Shown here in pieces: positions 1 to 8,909 of a stretch of DNA of 64,000 nucleotides. Source of the DNA: Qipengyuania marincola (lineage in GTDB: Bacteria; Pseudomonadota; Alphaproteobacteria; Sphingomonadales; Sphingomonadaceae); NCBI RefSeq assembly GCF_029688625.1, contig NZ_JARULC010000001.1:124001-188000 (forward strand), read 5' to 3'. The notes under the pieces were generated by a model. The model did no database searches and was not told where the DNA came from. It saw only the letters and a program-made list of their open reading frames with translations. Made by a program: the position numbers and the translations under genes. How positions within the stretch are numbered: the first letter of the stretch is position 1; every line of letters begins with the position of its first letter.

Positions 1-2
1 TT

Positions 3-1073
3 GCCGCGGGCGAAGGTCAGGCACTGAACGAGATCGCCAGCCAAACCTTCGTGTGGGTGGTCGAGGATCTGCGCGACGGGCGCACGCCGATGGAAGCGCG
101 CAAGCAATGGTTCGTCGTTGATCCCGATGCCGACAAGATGCCGACCCACGTGATACTAGAACGCGCGCTTGCCAGCGGCGATATCGCCGGAGAGCTGACC
201 GCGCTCAATCCGGTGTCGCCCGATTATGCGCGCCTGAAGGAAGAGCTCGCCAGGACGAGCGATCCGGCAAAGCGCAAGCTGATCCGCGCCAACATGGATC
301 GCTGGCGCTGGCTGGGCCAGGACCTTGGCAAGCAATATCTGCTGACCAACGTGCCCGAATATCAGCTACGCCTGACGGTCAACGACCGGATCATCAAGAA
401 CTACCGCGTCGTCGTCGGCAAGCCCGGGCGCACTGCGACCCCGCAACTCGCGGAAATGGTCGAGGCGGTAATCTACAATCCGACCTGGACCGTGCCACAG
501 TCGATCGTGAAAGGCGAAGGGCTGGGCGCGAAAGTGCTGAACAACCCGGGCTGGGCACGGGCGAATGGTTACAAGGCGACCAAGGGCGCCAATGGCTGGG
601 TCACCGTGGTGCAGCAGCCGGGCCCGGGCAATTCGCTCGGCCTGATGAAACTCGACATGCCCAACGAGCATGCGATCTTCCTCCATGACACGCCCAGCCG
701 GCACCTGTTCGCGCAGGATAACCGCGCGCTCAGCCATGGTTGCATTCGCGTGCAGGGCGCGCGGGAGCTGGCGATGACCATGTCGATGCTGGGGAACGCG
801 AAGACGAAATCGGACTTGCCCTTGATACAGGAGGAGGTCTCCGAGATCACGCAGAGCGGCGAATATACGCGCTATGCGATGGAAAAGCAGTGGCCGGTCT
901 ACATCACCTATTTCACCATGGGTGTGGACGTGGACGGCAAGCTGACCCGCTTCGCCGACATCTACGATCGCGATGCGCCGGTGCTCGCCGCGCTCGATGC
1001 GCCGCGCCAGCAGAACCGTGCGCGCAAGACCAGCGAAGAGGCTGTCGAGATCATCGACGATATGCAGACGTGA
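3..1073 (+). CDS. L,D-transpeptidase, YcbB-like (5' end cut by window)
   Basis: The reading frame is open from the left edge, so the true start lies outside; the GTG at 51 is only an internal codon. The visible part is the C-terminal YkuD catalytic domain of a periplasmic L,D-transpeptidase, which makes 3-3 cross-links in peptidoglycan. The active-site signature SHGCIRV is present, with the catalytic cysteine codon at 741-743 and a conserved HD about 25 residues earlier (HDTPSRH). The domain layout resembles the YcbB (LdtD) group rather than the small YkuD proteins. It converges on a second L,D-transpeptidase, with a hairpin between the two stops. The family call is firm; the N-terminal domains cannot be seen. 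Confidence 0.88.
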   Translation, partial: AAGEGQALNEIASQTFVWVVEDLRDGRTPMEARKQWFVVDPDADKMPTHVILERALASGDIAGELTALNPVSPDYARLKEELARTSDPAKRKLIRANMDRWRWLGQDLGKQYLLTNVPEYQLRLTVNDRIIKNYRVVVGKPGRTATPQLAEMVEAVIYNPTWTVPQSIVKGEGLGAKVLNNPGWARANGYKATKGANGWVTVVQQPGPGNSLGLMKLDMPNEHAIFLHDTPSRHLFAQDNRALSHGCIRVQGARELAMTMSMLGNAKTKSDLPLIQEEVSEITQSGEYTRYAMEKQWPVYITYFTMGVDVDGKLTRFADIYDRDAPVLAALDAPRQQNRARKTSEEAVEIIDDMQT

Positions 1074-1085
1074 GTTTTGCTAAAC

Positions 1086-1109
1086 CCGCCCCGCTACGCA
1101 GCGGGGCGG
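1086..1109. terminator. Bidirectional terminator hairpin between two convergent genes
   Basis: A perfect 10-bp stem (CCGCCCCGCT / AGCGGGGCGG) with a 4-base loop sits between the stop of the rightward L,D-transpeptidase (1073) and the stop of the leftward one (1114). There is no strong T-run on either side, so it may act as a hairpin-only or weak terminator. Confidence 0.6.
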
Positions 1110-1113
1110 TATC

Positions 1114-1809
1114 CTAATAGACGCCCGGGTTCGTGCGTTCGAAGGTGCCGCCGCCCTCGCGGCGCAATAATTCCCGTGATGCCACGCGACGCCCGTCGTT
1201 CTGAATGCCGAGGCTATCGGCGTAGAGCAGGCGGCCGCCCGACAAATCGATCAGTGCCCGGTCGAACTGCTCGGGGCCCATGGCGAAACAGCCATTCGAG
1301 CGCCCGAGGCGGCCCCAGCGCGCGACATGCTCGGGCGTGGCGTAGCCGGCCTTGTGCATGACGATAGCACGCGGCAGGGCATTCGAATTGGTCGGGTCGA
1401 GCCCGTCGAGGCGGATCGAGGTGCCGAACTTCCCGACATACCAGCTGCGCGTCATATAGGCGCCGCGGCTGGTGCAGTGCGAGCCTTCGACATTCGAATA
1501 GCGGTCGAGCCAGCCGTCATGCTCGGGGTCGGAGCCATCGCCATGGCTCACGTGGTAATTGGCGACCCGCTCGTTCTCGACATCGACGAAATAGAAGCGC
1601 CGTTCGGCGGAATGCACGCCGAAATCGGCGATCCCCACGATATCCCGTTTCCAGATGCCCTGTCCGACGCGGGCCAGTTGCTCGCGCGCGATCTCGAGCA
1701 GGACGCGGTCACGCGCGGCAAAGGGATTGACCTGCGCAAATATCCGGCCTGGCACGGCTACGGCTGCCGTCATGGTCAGCGTACTTTTGAGGATATCGCG
1801 TCTTTTCAT
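1114..1809 (-). CDS. Exported murein L,D-transpeptidase catalytic-domain family protein
   Basis: This is a 231-residue protein. I chose the ATG at 1809 because it starts a short Tat/Sec-like leader (MKRRDILKSTL, then a hydrophobic stretch ending at AQ, about residue 26). The longer frame upstream lacks signal character. The C-terminal half carries an L,D-transpeptidase-type active site: H152 (VMHKAG) and C174 in GRSNGCFAMGP. The family is related to YkuD but has a different spacing and is often annotated as murein L,D-transpeptidase catalytic domain family protein. It probably acts on peptidoglycan in the periplasm. It ends five bases from a hairpin shared with the convergent L,D-transpeptidase. 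Confidence 0.85.
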   Translation of the reverse strand: MKRRDILKSTLTMTAAVAVPGRIFAQVNPFAARDRVLLEIAREQLARVGQGIWKRDIVGIADFGVHSAERRFYFVDVENERVANYHVSHGDGSDPEHDGWLDRYSNVEGSHCTSRGAYMTRSWYVGKFGTSIRLDGLDPTNSNALPRAIVMHKAGYATPEHVARWGRLGRSNGCFAMGPEQFDRALIDLSGGRLLYADSLGIQNDGRRVASRELLRREGGGTFERTNPGVY

Positions 1810-1900
1810 CGTACCGTGCGTTCTACCATGCGCTCGCTGGCGCGCCAATGAACAAACAATGGCCGCTGCCTGGCTCTGGTTCCGTAGGCGGGAGGGCGGA

Positions 1901-2437
1901 TCAGCCGCCGAGGATCATTTCCTCGCTCTCGATGCGCACTGGCGAGATTGTCTGAAGGTAGCTTTGTCCGAGAAGGGAGATGCCCAGTCCTTCGGGCACG
2001 ATGACGCCCGAGACATTGGTCGCCTCGTGCTGGTCGAGCACGACGCGATCCAGCATGATCGGCACCCCGTAGACCGGACCACTGGCGCCACGCGCAACCT
2101 CGCGCACATCGGCATCGTCCCAGTGCAGGCCGGCTGCACGCGCATCAGCCCCGGTCAGCGCGACCATGCTCGCGCCTGTATCGACGAGGAAATTCGCGCT
2201 GGTGCCGTTGACCGCGACATCGGCATAGAAGTGCCCGTCCGCGGACCTTGGAAGAACCGTTTCGCCGGCGCTCCATGTGGCGAAGGCCTTGTCGCGCTGT
2301 TCGCCCGCGACCAGGGCCTGTGCCTCGGCGCGGGCGAGGGCCTCTGCCTCCTGCGTTTCATCGCCTTGCGACACGCCGCGCCAGGCAACCCCGACGAAGC
2401 AGGACACCGCAGCAGCAAAGAGAAGAGCCTCGCGCAT
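1901..2437 (-). CDS. Membrane-anchored retropepsin-like aspartic protease (TIGR02281 type)
   Basis: This 178-residue protein has an N-terminal hydrophobic segment (about residues 3-20) and a charged Glu/Ala-rich helix (25-50). A single retropepsin-like domain follows, with the flap-forming DTGAS motif (catalytic D86 in FLVDTGAS). Proteins of this sort, called clan AA aspartic proteases of the TIGR02281 family, work as homodimers with one Asp from each chain. The active domain should face the periplasm. An AGGA-like ribosome site lies about eight bases before the ATG. Its natural substrate is not known to me. Confidence 0.85.
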   Translation of the reverse strand: MREALLFAAAVSCFVGVAWRGVSQGDETQEAEALARAEAQALVAGEQRDKAFATWSAGETVLPRSADGHFYADVAVNGTSANFLVDTGASMVALTGADARAAGLHWDDADVREVARGASGPVYGVPIMLDRVVLDQHEATNVSGVIVPEGLGISLLGQSYLQTISPVRIESEEMILGG

Positions 2438-2478
2438 GAGGCCATCCTGTCAGACGAGACTTAAGAGCTGGTAAAGCG

Positions 2479-2751
2479 TCAGCCGATCTCGATGCGGCCG
2501 ACGCGGAGCCGGTCAATGTGGGCGTCGCGGATACGCAGGCGTCCGATCGCCATCCGTCCGACTGCAAGGGCGCCAATGGCCAGCGCCGCGGTGGCGAGGG
2601 CGCCCGCGGCAGCGGCCCCGATGGCCGATGCCCCGAGCGATTGCGCGCGGCCCTTTCGCGGTTCCTTCGAGGTTTGTGCGACGACCATAGGCAGATTTGC
2701 GCCGCCTCTCGCCGTCGAATTCCGCCCTTCGGTTTCGAATGTATTGTCCAT
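2479..2751 (-). CDS. Small Ala/Gly-rich protein with ladder-like repeat
   Basis: This 90-residue protein is of unknown function. After a polar N-terminus, residues about 40-90 form a run of short hydrophobic steps such as AIGALAVGRMAIGRLRI and HIDRLRVGRIEIG. The five-residue periodicity is reminiscent of small beta-helix or pentapeptide-like folds, although the first part could also be a membrane helix. A good ribosome site (AGGAGG) lies eight bases before the ATG. It lies just downstream of ispG on the same strand, 34 bases away, and may be co-transcribed with it. Confidence 0.6.
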   Translation of the reverse strand: MDNTFETEGRNSTARGGANLPMVVAQTSKEPRKGRAQSLGASAIGAAAAGALATAALAIGALAVGRMAIGRLRIRDAHIDRLRVGRIEIG

Positions 2752-2785
2752 CCCTCCTGCCTCCTGAACAGGCGGCCGCGATGGC

Positions 2786-3925
2786 TTACTCCGCAGCTTC
2801 GGCGTGCGGATCGAACGCTGTCGCGGTTCCGGCCTCGATCTCGGCCGCCTTCTTTTCGACCAGAGCCACGATATGGTCGAGCATGTCGTCGCTCTTCACA
2901 TGGTGGTCGGTCACGCCGGACAGATATACCATATGTTTGCCGTTTCCGCCGCCGGTGATCCCGATATCGGTTTCGCGCGCTTCGCCGGGGCCATTGACCA
3001 CGCAGCCCAGGACCGAGAGGCTCATCGGTGTCTTGATGTGCTCGAGCCGCTTTTCCAGCGCCTCCACCGTGCGGATGACGTCGAACCCCTGGCGCGAGCA
3101 ACTGGGGCAGGACACCACACGGACACCACGGGTGCGCAGGCCGAGCGACTTCAGGATTTCATAGCCCACCTTCACTTCCTGCTCGGGCTCGGCGGAGAGC
3201 GAGACGCGGATCGTGTCGCCGATCCCGGCCCACAGCAGGCTGCCGATGCCGAGCGCGCTTTTCACGGTGCCGCCGACGAGGCCACCCGCCTCGGTAATAC
3301 CGAGATGGAGCGGGCAATCGACTGCCTCAGCAAGGCCGTGGTAGGCCGCCACGGCGAGAAACACGTCGCTCGCTTTCACCGCCACCTTGTATTCGTGGAA
3401 GTCGTGGTCCTGCAGCAACTTGATATGGTCGAGCGCGCTTTCGATCAGCGCTTCGGGGCACGGCTCGCCGTATTTTTCCAGCAAGTCTTTTTCCAGGCTG
3501 CCCGCATTCACGCCGATACGGATCGCGCAGCCATTCGCCTTGGCTGCCCGAACGACCTCGGCCACGCGGTCGGACGAGCCGATATTGCCCGGATTGATCC
3601 GCAGGCAGGCCGCGCCCTTGTCCGCAGCTTCGAGCGCGCGCTTGTAGTGAAAATGGATGTCGGCGACGATCGGCACGCTGGCCGCGCGAGTGATCTGGTC
3701 GAACCTGGCGGTCGATTCCTCGGTTGGGCAGGACACGCGGATAATGTCCACTCCCGCATCCTCGCAGCGGCGGATCTGGTCGATCGTCGCGCCCACGTCC
3801 TCGGTGGGCGTATTGGTCATGGTCTGCACGGTGATCGGCGCGTCGCCCCCTACGGGGACATTGCCGACCATGATCTGGCGGGACTGACGGCGCTCGATAT
3901 CGCGCCAGGGGCGTACGGAAGACAT
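2786..3925 (-). CDS. ispG: (E)-4-hydroxy-3-methylbut-2-enyl-diphosphate synthase (flavodoxin)
   Basis: IspG is the penultimate enzyme of the MEP isoprenoid pathway; it reduces MEcPP to HMBPP with a [4Fe-4S] cluster. The start is the ATG at 3925 ([13 protein letters not shown]), giving 379 residues, normal for the bacterial one-piece form. An N-terminal TIM-barrel half has [12 protein letters not shown] at about residues 33-44. The C-terminal cluster-binding half has C273 and C276 (CPSC), C308 ([10 protein letters not shown]) and the fourth ligand E315. It is divergent from the transporter gene at 3961, only 35 bases away, so both promoters must lie within or very near the coding ends. Confidence 0.97.
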   Translation of the reverse strand: MSSVRPWRDIERRQSRQIMVGNVPVGGDAPITVQTMTNTPTEDVGATIDQIRRCEDAGVDIIRVSCPTEESTARFDQITRAASVPIVADIHFHYKRALEAADKGAACLRINPGNIGSSDRVAEVVRAAKANGCAIRIGVNAGSLEKDLLEKYGEPCPEALIESALDHIKLLQDHDFHEYKVAVKASDVFLAVAAYHGLAEAVDCPLHLGITEAGGLVGGTVKSALGIGSLLWAGIGDTIRVSLSAEPEQEVKVGYEILKSLGLRTRGVRVVSCPSCSRQGFDVIRTVEALEKRLEHIKTPMSLSVLGCVVNGPGEARETDIGITGGGNGKHMVYLSGVTDHHVKSDDMLDHIVALVEKKAAEIEAGTATAFDPHAEAAE

Positions 3926-3960
3926 GGACGCCGATATAGAGCCCTGATGATGAAGGGGCA

Positions 3961-4998
3961 ATGACAAGCGCCCCATGCTGCGGCATGAAGCCCGGCATGA
4001 GCGAAGCGACCGACGATACCCTGACCGAAACTCCGCTACTGTTCGGGCGCGTGCTCGACGGGCAGGGCGGGGCCCGCGTGATCGATTGGGAAGAAGCACA
4101 AGGCTGGCGGCCAGCCGCTCCGGGAGAGGTCATGTGGCTCCACATTTGTCGCAATCGCGAGGGGGTGCAGGAGTGGCTCAAAAGCGAATTGCAGGTGCCC
4201 GAACCCACTGCGGAATTACTTACCAGCGACGCCACGCGGCCGCGCGCCTTCGCGGAGGGTGAGACGCTGGTAGCGACACTGCGCGGGATCAACTTCAACC
4301 CCGGGGCGCAGCCGGAAGACATGATCTCCATGCAGCTGTGGTGCGACGGGCGTCGCCTGATTACGCTGCGCCGCCATCCCCTGCAGACCCCGCGCGAAAT
4401 CGTTGCCATGCTCGACCGGGGCAGCGGCCCGCTCGATGCCGGTGCGACCATCACCCTGCTTGCCGAACTGCTCATCACCCGGATGAGTCAGTCGATCGTG
4501 GACATGAACACGCATCTCGACGCCTTGGAAGATGACGATCCCGATGAGAATGCGGAGCGCATGCTGCGGCAAATCTCGACCATCCGCCGCAATTGCCTCG
4601 CCCTCAAGCGGCACATGGCGCCTCAGCACGAAGCGCTGGAACAGATCAGCCGCGACGCACCCTACTGGTTCGAGGAGGAGGACCGCCGCGAAATCGCAGA
4701 GTCCATCGCCAGGCTCAGGCGCTATATCGACGATATCGACATCAGCAAGGAAAGCGCCGTCGTCCTGCAAGACGAAATCCGCGCCCGCAGCCTCGCGAGC
4801 AGCGAGCACGCGACCTACATGCTGACCATCGTGGCGGGCATCTTCCTGCCGCTCGGTTTTCTTACGGGCCTGCTGGGCATCAATGTCGGCGGGATGCCGG
4901 GTATGGACGATCCCGACGCGTTCTGGCTGGTCGTGGGCCTGTGCCTGTTCGTATTCGCGGTGCTTATCGTGGTGTTCCGGCGCTTGCGATGGTTGTGA
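3961..4998 (+). CDS. zntB: ZntB/CorA-family divalent metal transporter
   Basis: This is a CorA-superfamily protein with a large N-terminal cytosolic domain, a long helical stalk, and two C-terminal membrane helices around residues 285-305 and 320-340. The loop carries GIN in place of CorA's GMN ([12 protein letters not shown]), which fits the ZntB subgroup of proton-driven zinc transporters, so the direction and substrate are inferred from family only. The start is uncertain. The ATG at 3961 has AAGGGG only two bases away; ATG 3997 (MSEATDD) has a weak GAAG at better spacing and matches the usual length better. The protein is 345 residues from the first ATG. Confidence 0.88.
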   Translation: MTSAPCCGMKPGMSEATDDTLTETPLLFGRVLDGQGGARVIDWEEAQGWRPAAPGEVMWLHICRNREGVQEWLKSELQVPEPTAELLTSDATRPRAFAEGETLVATLRGINFNPGAQPEDMISMQLWCDGRRLITLRRHPLQTPREIVAMLDRGSGPLDAGATITLLAELLITRMSQSIVDMNTHLDALEDDDPDENAERMLRQISTIRRNCLALKRHMAPQHEALEQISRDAPYWFEEEDRREIAESIARLRRYIDDIDISKESAVVLQDEIRARSLASSEHATYMLTIVAGIFLPLGFLTGLLGINVGGMPGMDDPDAFWLVVGLCLFVFAVLIVVFRRLRWL

Positions 4999-5181
4999 TG
5001 CGCAGAGTCGTTCGCGCACGAATTTCCCTAACTCTCGTCCCGACCGATGCGGGGGGTCGCAAGACGCCTGTAGTTCCGCGGCAGGCTTTGAATGGAAAAT
5101 ACAGGAAGGCGCCCGTTACATGGCTGATGGGCGCATCCTGGAAATCCGGAATATCGAGGAGGACTGACGCGAGCCCTTGGC

Positions 5182-5841
5182 CTACCACCGCACCAGAGTC
5201 GGAACGATCAGGCGACCGGCAACCGCCGAGACGGCGATCGGCAGGACATGCCAGCTCGCCAGATGCGCCAGCGTGTCGATCGGGCAGGCGAGGCCATAGG
5301 CGAACGTCCCGATCGCGCCGGCGGCGATCCCGGTGTAGAGGCCTGCGGAATTGAGGGAGACGGGCGCGCCGCGTCGCAGCCAGGCGACCAGTGCACCGCC
5401 GGTGAGCAGGCCGAAGCCGGTCTCTGCCGCCAAGCAGCTCAGGCCGTACATGTCGCTCGTCATCTGCTCGAAGGTGCCGAACAGGCCGAGGGTCAGCAGG
5501 GCGGTAAGCGGCAACAGCACGATCATCGCGGTTGCCCAGCGCGCGCCGTCGTGGCGATTGCCGACATGCGGGCTTGCCATCCTGAGCACTGCATAGGAAG
5601 CGGCCGCGCCGACAAGGGCGAACATGCCGTTGGCAATGAAGAACAGGTCCGATGCGCGTCCGGCGGCGATGCCGCGCCACAGCCCGTCGAGCACTTCGAC
5701 GAGGGCAATCGTCGCGAGGGCGGACAGCGCAACGAGGGCGATGCCCTGCCACAGGCGGAGCGGACGGATCGGGGCGAGGTCCGCCGCCAGCTCGTCGATG
5801 AGGGAGCTGCCAATTCTGCCGGTCTGGGGGGTCATTGTCAT
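5182..5841 (-). CDS. nrsF: NrsF-type (DUF1109) membrane anti-sigma factor
   Basis: This is a 219-residue protein with about six membrane helices and a short cytosolic N-terminus (MTMTPQTGRIGSSLIDELAADLAPIRP, given here only in part as the first 36 residues). It belongs to the DUF1109/NrsF family, which in Caulobacter holds the ECF sigma factor SigF inactive at the membrane until oxidative or metal stress. The ATG at 5841 overlaps the sigma gene stop codon by four bases (ATGA), which indicates translational coupling. A second ATG at 5835 is possible. The pairing with the upstream ECF sigma gene supports the call. The partner gene is frameshifted in this sequence. Confidence 0.88.
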   Translation of the reverse strand: MTMTPQTGRIGSSLIDELAADLAPIRPLRLWQGIALVALSALATIALVEVLDGLWRGIAAGRASDLFFIANGMFALVGAAASYAVLRMASPHVGNRHDGARWATAMIVLLPLTALLTLGLFGTFEQMTSDMYGLSCLAAETGFGLLTGGALVAWLRRGAPVSLNSAGLYTGIAAGAIGTFAYGLACPIDTLAHLASWHVLPIAVSAVAGRLIVPTLVRW

Positions 5842-6367
5842 TCTGCCTTCTCTACCAGCGCGGACAGCTTCTTCAGTCCGCGATGGATGTTCACTTTGAC
5901 CAGGCTCTCGCTCTGGCCGTTTTCCGGGCGGCTTCCGCAATAGAAAGTCCCTCGATCTTGACGAGCTCGATGACCTCGCTCTGCTTGTCGGGCAGGTGGA
6001 CGAACAACCGTTCCAGGCTCATCCGCGCCATGACTGCTTCTTCATCGCTGTCCTCGGCGGCATCCCAGTCGTCCAGTTCGTCCTCGGCATTGCGATAGAC
6101 CTTGCGCAGGTGATCGACCCAGCGATAGCGGGCGATGGCCGCGAGCCAGGGGAGGAAGGCGCGTTCGGAATCCCAGGTGGCGCGTTTGTTATGCACCGCC
6201 ATCAATACTTCCTGGACCAGATCGTCGAGCTGCGCGGGGGCGACGCGGCGGCGGAAATACCGCTCCAGCCACATCTGCACTTCGGCAAGGAGAACGCGGT
6301 AGGCTTTGCGATCACCCTTCTGGGACGACGCCATGAGATGCGCGAGGCTGGCTTCGTCGGCAATCAT
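5838..6367 (-). pseudogene. sigF: ECF sigma factor, SigF-like, interrupted by a 1-base frameshift
   Basis: The ATG at 6367 (MIADEASLAHL) follows a good AAGGGA ribosome site. Sigma region 2 (DDLVQEVLMAVH, FLPWLAAIARYRWVDHLRK) and the start of region 4 (DKQSEVIELVKIEGLSIAEAARKT) are intact. Near position 5930 the frame then shifts and stops at 5891 after an unnatural tail. Moving to the -1 frame restores a normal region 4.2 end (GQSESLVKVNIHRGLKKLS, then ALVEKAE) and a stop at 5838-5840 overlapping nrsF. One base is therefore missing, most simply a G in a GGG run after AAAAC. It could be a sequencing error, a real recent mutation, or less likely recoding. Confidence 0.85.
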
Positions 6368-6415
6368 CCCGGGTCCCTTCTCACACGGCGCCAGCAATTG
6401 GCTTCATGCCCTGTC

Positions 6416-6441
6416 TTCGGGCGGGCCGTGGGAAAGGTTAC
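6416..6441 (-). promoter_or_regulatory. SigF-type ECF promoter upstream of the sigF-nrsF pair
   Basis: The minus strand reads GTAACC (6441-6436), exactly 16 bases, then CGAA (6419-6416). This equals the GTAACC-N16-CGAA form I recall for Caulobacter SigF promoters. It lies about 50 bases before the sigF start codon, so the operon probably drives its own expression. Confidence 0.7.
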
Positions 6442-6452
6442 AGGGCGATCCC

Positions 6453-7415
6453 TCAATAGGCGAATTTCTCGCCCACCATCTCCTCGCTCATCGTCCACAG
6501 CTTCTCGGCATTGTCGGGGTCGATGGCGTAGCTTTTCACACCACCGGTCGGATTGTCATCGTCCTGGTGCGCGACGTGGCAATCCTCGCAATATACGCCG
6601 CCCGCACCCTCCAGCTCGTCGGTGGTCGCAACCCAGCAGGTGGTCGCCGCGCCCTGCGGGATGGTCTTGAATCCCTGCGGCTCCTCCCCGCTCTGCTCGG
6701 CGCTCTTCTTGATGCGGTCCATCATCCAGGCCATGTCTTCTTCGGTCATATGGCGGCCGAGATTGGTCATGATCCCGCCCGGATGCAGCGCGTAAGAGTG
6801 GATGCCCCTGTCGCCGAGCCGCTGTTCCAGACCTACCGCAAACAGGATGTTGGCAGTCTTGGACTGTCCGTAGGCGGTCCACTTCTCGTACTCGCGCTCT
6901 TCATAGTTGGGATCGTCGAAATGCACGTGGTCGAAATGATGGCCACGACTGGACAGATTGACGATGCGCGGGCGCTCGCCCCGTTCGACCAGTGGCAACA
7001 GCAGGTTGGTCAGCAGGAAATGGCCGATATGGTTGGTGCCGAACTGCAGCTCGAAGCCCTCGGCAGTGCGCTCAAGCGGCGGCGCCATGACGCCGGCATT
7101 ATTAATCAGCAGGTCGATCTTGGCGAAGCGCTCGTTCGCTTCCTTCGCCGCAGACCTGACGCTGTCGAGCGAAGCGAGATCGCAGACCAGCGTTTCTACC
7201 TTGGCGCCGGTTTCCTTGCTGATTTCCTTGGCCGCTTCGTCCAGCTTTTTCGCGTCGCGGCCCGAGAGAATGATGTGCGCGCCCTTCGCGGCCATGGCGC
7301 GCGCTGTTTCCTTGCCGAGCCCGGAATATCCGCCGGTGACGAGCGCCGTCCTGCCCGAGAGGTCCTTGCCCTCGAGAACCTCGTCCGCCGTGCTCGAAAA
7401 TCCGAAATTGCTCAT
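6453..7415 (-). CDS. Short-chain dehydrogenase/reductase (retinol-dehydrogenase-like)
   Basis: This is a 320-residue NAD(P)-dependent oxidoreductase of the classical SDR fold. The cofactor glycine motif is TGGYSGLGKE (about residues 27-36), the structural motif NNAGV is near residue 105, the catalytic Ser lies in NLSSRGHHF, and the Tyr-Lys pair in YGQSKTAN. The length and the extra segment after the Ser motif resemble the retinol dehydrogenase/protochlorophyllide reductase-like branch. The ATG at 7415 was chosen because the glycine motif then sits at a normal distance from the start. The substrate is unknown. It stands between the sigF promoter and a terminator, so it is probably monocistronic. 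Confidence 0.85.
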   Translation of the reverse strand: MSNFGFSSTADEVLEGKDLSGRTALVTGGYSGLGKETARAMAAKGAHIILSGRDAKKLDEAAKEISKETGAKVETLVCDLASLDSVRSAAKEANERFAKIDLLINNAGVMAPPLERTAEGFELQFGTNHIGHFLLTNLLLPLVERGERPRIVNLSSRGHHFDHVHFDDPNYEEREYEKWTAYGQSKTANILFAVGLEQRLGDRGIHSYALHPGGIMTNLGRHMTEEDMAWMMDRIKKSAEQSGEEPQGFKTIPQGAATTCWVATTDELEGAGGVYCEDCHVAHQDDDNPTGGVKSYAIDPDNAEKLWTMSEEMVGEKFAY

Positions 7416-7458
7416 GCCTGTTCTCCCCCGCGTGACACTATCGGGCGAGCGTAGCATG

Positions 7459-7498
7459 AAAAAGGGGGCGCGGAATTGGAATTATTCCCGCGCCCCCC
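7459..7498 (-). terminator. Rho-independent terminator of the mechanosensitive-channel-like gene
   Basis: On the minus strand a 10-bp GC stem (GGGGGCGCGG / CCGCGCCCCC, arms 7488-7497 and 7464-7473) is followed directly by five Ts (7463-7459). It begins about 38 bases after the stop codon at 7536. Confidence 0.88.
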
Positions 7499-7535
7499 TG
7501 CGAACCGAAGTCTCGGTGTTATTATCCTTTCAGTG

Positions 7536-8798
7536 TCAAGCGCCCGGCGGCAGCGGATCGTCACTCTTTGCAGCGGCCTTCTTGCTGCGCGAAGGCCTTG
7601 GCGCCGAACTCGTGCCCCCTGCCGTACCGGTCCCGCGCATGCTGGTGTCCATTTCCTCCAGCTTGCGGCCGGCCCAGTCGCGTCCGCCGAGGCCGAAGGC
7701 GAGCGCCCCGGCCACCGCCAGACCGGCAACGATAATCGTCAGGATATTGGTCGGGATCATGCCGCCGATGCCCATGAAATTGATGCCCATGAACACGAAC
7801 AGGACGATGGTTACCCACTTGACGATTGTCGCCGGCGTCGATGCACCCTCGTCGCCCGAGATGAGCCGCGCGAGCACGTTTGCCACGAGGAAACCCGCGG
7901 CAATTATGATTGCGCCGAACGCCACGCGCCCGCCCAGTTCGAGGATTTCGTCCAGTATGGCGGTCAGTTCCGGAAAGCCCAGGATGCGCGTCGCGGCGAT
8001 GGCGGCGAACAGCACGATGGCGACCTGCGCCACGCGAGCGATGATCGCGCTTGCGCTGGTGCCTTCTGCAGTCAGGCCGCTTCCGGACAGGGCCCGGTCG
8101 ACACCGAGGCCCGGAAGGATTTCCTTCAGCATCTGCGCGACGAAACGCCCGATGACATATCCGAGGCCCAACAGCACGGCCGCGGCAAGGATGTTCGGAA
8201 TGGCATTGAAGATCATCCGCAGCATGTCCGACAGCGGCTCGCTGATGGACCGGATATTCAGCGTTTCGAGCGCGGCGATCGAAATCAGCAGCACGATGAT
8301 CACATAGACGATCATGCCGATCGTCTTGCTGATCGCAGTATTGCCGGTTGCCTCGTCCACTCCGCCACGATTGGCCCATTTGTCGAAATTGACCGTGGCG
8401 AGAGTGGTGACCACGAGATCGCGCACGATCCGGGCCACCATGAGGCCGATGAAGAATATCAGGCCGGCGGCAACGATGCGCGGGATGAACTCCACGACCG
8501 TCTCGAGCAGGGAGTCGATCGGACCCGCAACGGTTCCAAGGCCCAGGACCTGGAGAATGGCAAGCAGGCCGAACAGCCAGATGAGCAATGACACGATCTT
8601 GCCCAGCGATGCGCCGAGCGAATTCCCGCTGCCAGTATGTCGCTGAAAGAACGAGACATTGTCGACGAGCCTCGCAAAGGCCCATTTCGCGGCCTTGGCC
8701 AGCGCCCAGGTCGCCAGCAGGATCAGAAGCGCGAGGACGGCCTTTTCAAGCACCTCCATCGCCACCCCTTCATCGAAGCGGTAGTTGCCAATTCGCAT
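7536..8798 (-). CDS. Mechanosensitive-channel-like multi-helix membrane protein
   Basis: This 420-residue protein has about ten hydrophobic segments in repeated modules of the type found in the conserved TM-helix (PF05552) proteins related to MscS. The repeated words are GLGTVAGPIDSL, FIPRIVAAGLIFFIG and NILAAAVLLGLGYVIG. A classical C-terminal MscS beta domain is not evident; the tail is Ser/Lys-rich (RSKKAAAKSDD). Two starts are possible: ATG 8798 (GAGAGG upstream) and ATG 8759 (AAGGGG upstream, five bases away). I kept the longer one. Osmotic protection is a family-based guess. It is divergent from the asparaginase gene at 8910. Confidence 0.75.
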   Translation of the reverse strand: MRIGNYRFDEGVAMEVLEKAVLALLILLATWALAKAAKWAFARLVDNVSFFQRHTGSGNSLGASLGKIVSLLIWLFGLLAILQVLGLGTVAGPIDSLLETVVEFIPRIVAAGLIFFIGLMVARIVRDLVVTTLATVNFDKWANRGGVDEATGNTAISKTIGMIVYVIIVLLISIAALETLNIRSISEPLSDMLRMIFNAIPNILAAAVLLGLGYVIGRFVAQMLKEILPGLGVDRALSGSGLTAEGTSASAIIARVAQVAIVLFAAIAATRILGFPELTAILDEILELGGRVAFGAIIIAAGFLVANVLARLISGDEGASTPATIVKWVTIVLFVFMGINFMGIGGMIPTNILTIIVAGLAVAGALAFGLGGRDWAGRKLEEMDTSMRGTGTAGGTSSAPRPSRSKKAAAKSDDPLPPGA

Positions 8799-8909
8799 GA
8801 AACCTCTCCCCATTCTGGTTTCTGAACCGGCGGTCTATCAGCCTGTCGCAAATTTACAAAACGGGGCGGGATACTTGAGTGGATAAGTTCTGGTGCTATC
8901 CCTTTGCAA

